This document shows positions 6,371-10,143 of a stretch of 10,143 bases of DNA, one piece after another. Numbering within the stretch: the first letter of the stretch is position 1; each line of letters opens with the position of its first letter. Position numbers and translations under genes: made by a program. This DNA is from an uncultured Eubacteriales bacterium (GTDB lineage Bacteria > Bacillota > Clostridia > Lachnospirales > Lachnospiraceae): the NCBI GenBank assembly GCA_902783795.1, contig CACZSO010000060.1, forward strand, positions 1 to 10,143. The letters are read 5' to 3'. A model generated the notes under the pieces. It was not told the origin of the DNA and ran no database searches. It saw only the letters and a program-made list of their open reading frames with translations.

Positions 6371-6382
6371 GGAGGGGACCGC

Positions 6383-7270
6383 GTGCTGAACAACCTGCTT
6401 AAGCTTCCGGAGACTAATATCAAGATCGGCTCCCTGAACCTGACTTTGTCGGTGCCGGGAGTGATCGAGATATTGCTCTTTACGGTGCTTAGCTATTACA
6501 TCATAATCTGGATCAAGCGGACAAAGGCCTGGACCCTTTTAAAAGGCGTGCTGGTCCTGGTCGGCTTTTATCTGGTCGCTAAATTCCTGGGACTGAATAA
6601 TGTGGCCTACCTGTTTGAGACTTCGGTAGGTTCTATTGTCATTGCCGCCATCGTCATTTTCCAGCCGGAGCTGAGAAAAGCGTTGGAACGGCTGGGTGAA
6701 AGAAAAGTATTCAGCTCGCTTCTGGGCGGCGTGGAAAGCACCGGACTTAATTCCCAGTCCATCGACTCCATCGTCCGCGCCATCAGCCAGCTGGGTCTGG
6801 ATAAAGTCGGCGCCCTGATCGTGGTGGAAAGGTCCATTGACCTGGAAGAGTATATCAATACCGGCATTCGGATCGATGCCACTATTTCCACAGCGCTTCT
6901 GGAGCAGATCTTCGAACATAATACACCGCTTCATGATGGTGCGGTCATCATCAGGGATAACCGGATCGTAGCAGCCACCTGCTACCTGCCTTTATCCCAG
7001 TCGACTAATATCAGCAAGCAGCTGGGCACCCGGCATCGTGCCGGCCTGGGGCTTTCTGAGGCTACAGATGCCGTGGTCCTGATCGCATCAGAAGAGACCG
7101 GCGCGTTATCCATTGCCATGGATGGAAAACTGCAGCACGATGTGACAGCAGACCAGATCCGGGAAACACTCTCGGATGTCCGGTTCAGCAAAGAAGAGGA
7201 GAAGGATAGTTCCCTTTCATTGACGGGATTATTCAGATCCTGGAAGGAGAGGCGTAAAAATGAAAGATAA
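6383..7270 (+). CDS. cdaA: Diadenylate cyclase CdaA (DacA)
   Basis: This membrane-bound enzyme condenses two ATP into cyclic di-AMP, which in Firmicutes controls K+ and osmolyte uptake and wall homeostasis. The 295 residues follow the family plan: three TM helices at about 23-44, 51-71 and 80-94, then FQPELRKALERLG (93-105), then the DAC domain with the catalytic DGA motif at Asp185-Ala187 in HDGAVII and the RHR motif at 217-219 in GTRHRAGLGLSE. All key residues are present. The C-terminal extension from about 270 is charged and basic at the end (RSWKERRKNER). Start GTG at 6383 is fixed by GGAGG at 6371-6375 and by the previous stop at 6368-6370. The end overlaps cdaR by 11 bases, implying translational coupling, as is usual for cdaA-cdaR. 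Confidence 0.97.
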   Translation: MLNNLLKLPETNIKIGSLNLTLSVPGVIEILLFTVLSYYIIIWIKRTKAWTLLKGVLVLVGFYLVAKFLGLNNVAYLFETSVGSIVIAAIVIFQPELRKALERLGERKVFSSLLGGVESTGLNSQSIDSIVRAISQLGLDKVGALIVVERSIDLEEYINTGIRIDATISTALLEQIFEHNTPLHDGAVIIRDNRIVAATCYLPLSQSTNISKQLGTRHRAGLGLSEATDAVVLIASEETGALSIAMDGKLQHDVTADQIRETLSDVRFSKEEEKDSSLSLTGLFRSWKERRKNER

Positions 7271-8795
7271 TGTAACTCCTTCCGAGAAAAAAGGATTCAT
7301 GACATTGCTGACGAATAATACCGTGCTGAAGATCGTGGCATTGCTGGCGGGTATTCTGATCTGGGCCATGCTTTCTAATGCGAATGACCCCATAGTTTCG
7401 AGACCCGTGCCTGTTCCTATCATTTATCAGTTCGAGGATAAACTGCTGAAAGAAGAGGAGCTGAAGGTGATCAGTGCTCCGTCCACCATCAGTATTACCG
7501 TAAGCTACCATCAAAGTGATGCAAGTAAGATATCAGCTTCCATGTTTACCTGTACGGCAGATCTGATGAACCATAGCGGCGGTGATCTTTCCAGCCAGCG
7601 GGTCTATATTTCCGTGACGCAGGTCAGCGGACGGAATTATGTCACAGACTGGTCCTATCCGAAAAACGATCCTTCGGTGGTCGTGTCCATGGATAATTAC
7701 ATAACAAAGACTTTTACGATACAGCCCATGCTTGAAAATGACTTGCCGGAAGGCCTGCTCCTGGATCCTTCTGTGAGCTTTGAACCTTCTACCATTACGG
7801 TATCCGGTCCTCTGTCACAGTTCAGCAGTCTTGCTTCTGTACGGGCCCGGGTGGACCTGCAGGAACTTTCACAGGAGGGCGGCGGTAATATTACGAAGGA
7901 GATCACGCTGGCGCTGTATGATGCGAATGACCGGGTCATCGTGAATGAGAATCTGATCATGAGCCAGGATAAGACAGTACTTTCCGCTGTAGTGAAACGG
8001 ATCACCACGGCTTCCATCCGGCTAGAAGGTGTGACCGGCGAACCGGCATACGGTATCCGGTATCTGTCCAGCTCCATTATCCCGGATAAAGTGACTGTTC
8101 TGGGACTTAAGAGTACATTGGCGGATCTTTCCGATATTACCATTCCGGCGGATGCCATCGATATTTCAGGTATTACAGAAAATACTTCTTTCCTTCTGGA
8201 TATCAGGAACTACATGCCTGACGGTGTAGAATTTGCCGGCGATGACCCCTCCATCGAAGTAATGATCTATGTGGAAAAACTGGAGACAAAGGTGATCCAG
8301 ATCCCGTCAACAGATATCCACATCAAGAATCAGAAAGAAAATTGTACTTACGAGCTTTCGTCCAGCACACTGCTCCTCAGAGTCAAAGGCTTTGATGAAG
8401 ACCTGGAAGTGCTGAATGTAGCTTCTCTTGAACCTTCCATTGATGTGGCGGGGCTTTCAGGCGGACGTTACCGGGTGAAAGTAGATTTTGTGGAACTGGC
8501 GGGATATACGCTGGAAAATGGTGATTCATTGTTCACCTATGTGGATGTCATAGAAGAGACAGAAGCCACTACCCCGGAAGAGACCACAGAGCCTACGACG
8601 TCATCGGAAGAGGAGGATGATACTACAGCAGCTACAGAGCCTACGGACTCAGCGGAAAGTTCTCTGGATGAATCTGATACGGAACCTACGACTGTTCCTG
8701 AGGAAACCTCAGAGTCTGAGTCTGATGAATCTGTTTCGGAACCAGAATCCGAGTCCGTAGAACCCAGTCTTCAGATGGAAGAGGATGCACCATAA
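7260..8795 (+). CDS. cdaR: CdaR / YbbR-domain regulator of diadenylate cyclase, with acidic C-terminal tail
   Basis: CdaR proteins are anchored outside the membrane and modulate CdaA. Here 511 residues start at ATG 7260, preceded by AAGGAGAGG (7244-7252), and overlap the end of cdaA. An N-terminal TM helix sits at about 21-39 (TVLKIVALLAGILIWAMLSN), followed by roughly four YbbR-like beta-rich repeats up to about residue 430, recognisable from patterns such as TVSYHQSD, ITVSGPLSQ, VTVLGLKSTL and LLRVKGFDEDL, each near the end of a repeat. The final 80 residues (432-511) are nearly all Thr, Ser, Glu, Asp and Pro, with no Lys, Arg or aromatic residue. That tail is not part of the YbbR fold. There is no LPXTG sorting signal. 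glmM, the usual third gene of this operon in Bacilli, does not follow. Confidence 0.93.
   Translation: MKDNVTPSEKKGFMTLLTNNTVLKIVALLAGILIWAMLSNANDPIVSRPVPVPIIYQFEDKLLKEEELKVISAPSTISITVSYHQSDASKISASMFTCTADLMNHSGGDLSSQRVYISVTQVSGRNYVTDWSYPKNDPSVVVSMDNYITKTFTIQPMLENDLPEGLLLDPSVSFEPSTITVSGPLSQFSSLASVRARVDLQELSQEGGGNITKEITLALYDANDRVIVNENLIMSQDKTVLSAVVKRITTASIRLEGVTGEPAYGIRYLSSSIIPDKVTVLGLKSTLADLSDITIPADAIDISGITENTSFLLDIRNYMPDGVEFAGDDPSIEVMIYVEKLETKVIQIPSTDIHIKNQKENCTYELSSSTLLLRVKGFDEDLEVLNVASLEPSIDVAGLSGGRYRVKVDFVELAGYTLENGDSLFTYVDVIEETEATTPEETTEPTTSSEEEDDTTAATEPTDSAESSLDESDTEPTTVPEETSESESDESVSEPESESVEPSLQMEEDAP
8553..8792 (+). repeat. Degenerate Thr/Glu/Pro repeat region encoding the CdaR tail
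   Basis: The sequence ACAGAGCCTACG occurs at 8586-8597 and again at 8634-8645, 48 bases (16 codons) apart, with a diverged third copy ACGGAACCTACG at 8679-8690. All are in frame and encode TEPT. The 3' part of the region shifts to Ser-Glu-Ser repeats. The pattern suggests growth by in-frame duplication. Confidence 0.6.
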
Positions 8796-8810
8796 GGACC
8801 GTAAGAAGGC

Positions 8811-8839
8811 TTGAGTAAGTTCTGTTCATGTATTATATC
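8811..8839 (+). promoter_or_regulatory. Possible internal promoter before the HPr-like gene
   Basis: TTGAGT (8811-8816) lies 17 bp before TATATC (8834-8839); both hexamers match the consensus at four positions. TATTAT at 8831-8836 is an alternative -10 with poor spacing. The 97-base gap after cdaR, the longest inside this gene run, leaves room for separate expression. Confidence 0.35.
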
Positions 8840-8840
8840 T

Positions 8841-8869
8841 GTCTTCCCCGGGACATTAAAAGGGAAGAC
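8841..8869 (+). promoter_or_regulatory. Perfect 8-bp hairpin in the cdaR to HPr-like intergenic gap
   Basis: GTCTTCCC (8841-8848) pairs with GGGAAGAC (8862-8869) around a 13-nt loop. No T-run follows, so it is not a standard terminator. It lies 12 bases before the AGAGG ribosome binding site (8882-8886) and might be a processing site, an operator or a stabilising 5' structure in read-through mRNA. Confidence 0.45.
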
Positions 8870-8892
8870 TGGCGAATAAAGAGAGGTGTATT

Positions 8893-9159
8893 ATGGTAGA
8901 GAAAAAGATCACTGTGTTAAATCCTACCGGTCTCGCTGTACGTCCGGCAGGCGTGCTTACCAGAGAAGCCATGAACTTCAAAAGCAGTGTAACTTTTAAG
9001 AAAGGAACATTGTCCGGTAACGCGAAATCTGTTCTTTCTGTTCTGGGTGCCCAGATCAGATACGGGGATGAGATCACCCTGGTCTGTGACGGCCCGGATG
9101 AAGAGGAGGCACTCGCCGCTGTATCGGCTGCCATTGAAGCTGGTTTAGGTGAAAAATGA
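8893..9159 (+). CDS. HPr-family protein lacking the active-site histidine (Crh-like)
   Basis: The 88 residues match the HPr fold and length from end to end. In HPr the active site reads GxHxRPA, where His15 accepts phosphate from enzyme I. Here it reads GLAVRPA, with alanine (GCT, 8935-8937) exactly at position 15, so PTS phosphotransfer through this residue is impossible. Arg17 and Pro18 are kept. The regulatory site is also kept: NAKSVLSVLG places Ser46 (TCT, 9028-9030) where HPr kinase acts. Loss of His15 with retention of Ser46 is the arrangement of Bacillus Crh, which has Gln15 and acts in carbon catabolite repression with CcpA. A similar role is inferred, not shown. ATG at 8893 has AGAGG 6 bases upstream. 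The stop overlaps the next gene by ATGA, so the two are translationally coupled. Confidence 0.9.
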   Translation: MVEKKITVLNPTGLAVRPAGVLTREAMNFKSSVTFKKGTLSGNAKSVLSVLGAQIRYGDEITLVCDGPDEEEALAAVSAAIEAGLGEK

Positions 9160-10076
9160 TAAAAAAGACGGTTGATATCATCATACCGACTTATAAGATA
9201 CCGGCTGGGTTTCCTGAGCTGTTGGCAGGATTATCCAGGCAGAGCTATCCTTACGGACGTATGATCATTATGCATACATTGCCGGAAGAAGAGACTCTGC
9301 CTGTATTTCCTGATGTCAGAAACTGTGAAGTCTATCCTGTCAGGCCGGAGGAATTTGATCATGGAGGCACCCGGGATAAGGCGCTGCGGCTTTCATCAGC
9401 GGACCTGGTCCTTTTCCTGACCCAGGATGCAGTTCCCGCTGATGAATTCCTGGTGGAGCATCTGGTAAAAGCCTTTGAGGACGAAAAGACAGCTGTGGCT
9501 TACGGAAGGCAGCTGGCTGCTTCAGATGCTTCGGAGATCGAAAAGTTCACCAGGATATTCAATTATCCGGAAGAATCCTGTGTGAAGGAAGAGAAGGATA
9601 CAGAAAGGCTGGGGATCAAGACTTATTTCTGCTCGGATGTCTGCGCCATGTACGACAGGGAAAGATACCTGGCACTGGGCGGGTTTATCACGAAGACTAT
9701 CTTCAACGAGGATATGATCTTTGCCCATAAAGCCATCACATCCGGGTACCGGGTCGCTTACTGCGCCGATGCAAAAGTGATCCATTCCCATAACTATACC
9801 GGCTGGCAGCAGCTTCGCCGGAATTTCGATATGGGTGTTTCCCAGGCGGACCACCCGGAAGTCTTCTTATCGGTCTCATCATCGAAAGAAGGAGCTTCCA
9901 TGGTCAAGGAGACGGCGAAGCATCTGATCAGGATACATAGACCCTTGCAAGTATTCCGGCTCATCTATATGAGCGGGATGAAGTATACAGGATATCAGCT
10001 GGGGAAGCATTATAAAAAACTCCCTCAGGCATGGATCCGCAAATTAACCACGAATAAGTATTACTGGAGGAACTGA
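9156..10076 (+). CDS. Family 2 glycosyltransferase, rhamnosyltransferase-like
   Basis: The 306 residues open with a GT-A fold start, DIIIPTYKIPAGFPELLAGL (7-26), followed by EFDHGGTRDKALRLSSADLV (66-85) and LFLTQDAVP (86-94), where QDA takes the place of the nucleotide-sugar/metal motif DxD. Downstream are FCSDVCAMYDRERYLALGGF (158-177), the acidic NEDMIF (184-189, probable catalytic base region), and HSHNYTGWQQLRRNFDMGVS (210-229). This pattern is that of bacterial rhamnosyltransferase-type GT2 enzymes acting on cell-surface polysaccharide. There is no TM segment; the C-terminus is basic and may touch the membrane. The start ATG lies inside the stop of the HPr-like gene (ATGA). The next gene, a rhamnose-pathway epimerase, begins 3 bases after its stop, supporting a dTDP-rhamnose donor. 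The exact acceptor and linkage cannot be told. Confidence 0.88.
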   Translation: MIKKTVDIIIPTYKIPAGFPELLAGLSRQSYPYGRMIIMHTLPEEETLPVFPDVRNCEVYPVRPEEFDHGGTRDKALRLSSADLVLFLTQDAVPADEFLVEHLVKAFEDEKTAVAYGRQLAASDASEIEKFTRIFNYPEESCVKEEKDTERLGIKTYFCSDVCAMYDRERYLALGGFITKTIFNEDMIFAHKAITSGYRVAYCADAKVIHSHNYTGWQQLRRNFDMGVSQADHPEVFLSVSSSKEGASMVKETAKHLIRIHRPLQVFRLIYMSGMKYTGYQLGKHYKKLPQAWIRKLTTNKYYWRN

Positions 10077-10078
10077 TC

Positions 10079-10143
10079 ATGGGACAGATCAGCGTAACAC
10101 AATGTGAAATAGAAGGCCTGTATGTGATAGAGCCGGTGGTCCA
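10079..10143 (+). CDS. rfbC: dTDP-4-dehydrorhamnose 3,5-epimerase, N-terminal start only (3' partial)
   Basis: Only 21 full codons are in the window, reading MGQISVTQCEIEGLYVIEP and continuing past the edge. The pattern of a short basic/polar start, then EIEGLYVIEP, is that of the RmlC/RfbC amino terminus as I know it from Firmicutes. The enzyme would epimerise C3 and C5 of the dTDP-4-keto sugar on the way to dTDP-L-rhamnose. GGAGG at 10066-10070 lies 8 bases before the ATG, inside the end of the glycosyltransferase gene. The catalytic His and Tyr lie beyond the window, so the call relies on the N-terminal signature and the context. Confidence 0.75.
   Translation, partial: MGQISVTQCEIEGLYVIEPVV

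Noticed and set aside
1..10143. CRISPR arrays, tRNA/rRNA genes, insertion sequences, prophage or defence genes
   Set aside because: I looked for direct-repeat arrays, tRNA-like cloverleaf motifs, transposase-like reading frames and terminal repeats and saw none in this window.

Overview
The window looks like a chromosomal segment of an anaerobic Gram-positive Clostridia member, most likely of the Lachnospiraceae. This rests on a Na+-pumping oxaloacetate decarboxylase pair with a biotin-less carboxyltransferase subunit, Firmicutes-style AGGAGG ribosome binding sites with several GTG starts, a cdaA-cdaR c-di-AMP cluster preceded by two membrane proteins of a kind I associate with this family, and an HPr-type protein of the Gram-positive kind. 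The genus cannot be told from the window. Every supported gene is on the + strand.

Layout. (1) 1-2416: end of a membrane decarboxylase operon, oadB (5' truncated) and oadA, closed by a strong terminator at 2440-2476 and a weaker one just behind it. (2) 2738-4350: a monocistronic secreted or membrane coiled-coil protein gene that is broken. The N-terminal part (2738-3163), a middle stretch and the C-terminal part (3286-4350) lie in three different frames; a strong terminator follows at 4397-4436. (3) 4437-4957: no convincing protein gene. It holds a promoter-like site (4513-4541), two hairpins and a terminator-like hairpin (4706-4746), together consistent with an unidentified RNA of about 200 nt. 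A second promoter (4863-4891) carrying an inverted repeat then leads into the next operon. (4) 4958-8795: four tightly packed genes, namely a small two-TM protein, a multi-TM protein with an acidic/tyrosine-rich tail, the diadenylate cyclase CdaA, and its extracytoplasmic partner CdaR with an unusual 80-residue acidic tail. (5) 8893-10143: a Crh-like HPr protein lacking the phosphorylatable histidine, a GT2 glycosyltransferase overlapping it by 4 nt, and the start of a dTDP-4-dehydrorhamnose 3,5-epimerase, which runs off the window.

How they may work together. OadA/OadB would use decarboxylation of oxaloacetate (or exchange with a biotin carrier encoded outside the window) to pump Na+ out of the cell. 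CdaA makes c-di-AMP, a regulator of K+/osmolyte balance and wall homeostasis, under the influence of CdaR; the two preceding membrane proteins are co-oriented and probably co-transcribed, so they are candidates for accessory partners. The last three genes join a regulatory HPr-like protein to rhamnose-containing surface glycan synthesis. The most notable points are the His-to-Ala change in the HPr-like protein with Ser46 kept, the candidate structured RNA, and the doubly frameshifted coiled-coil gene.
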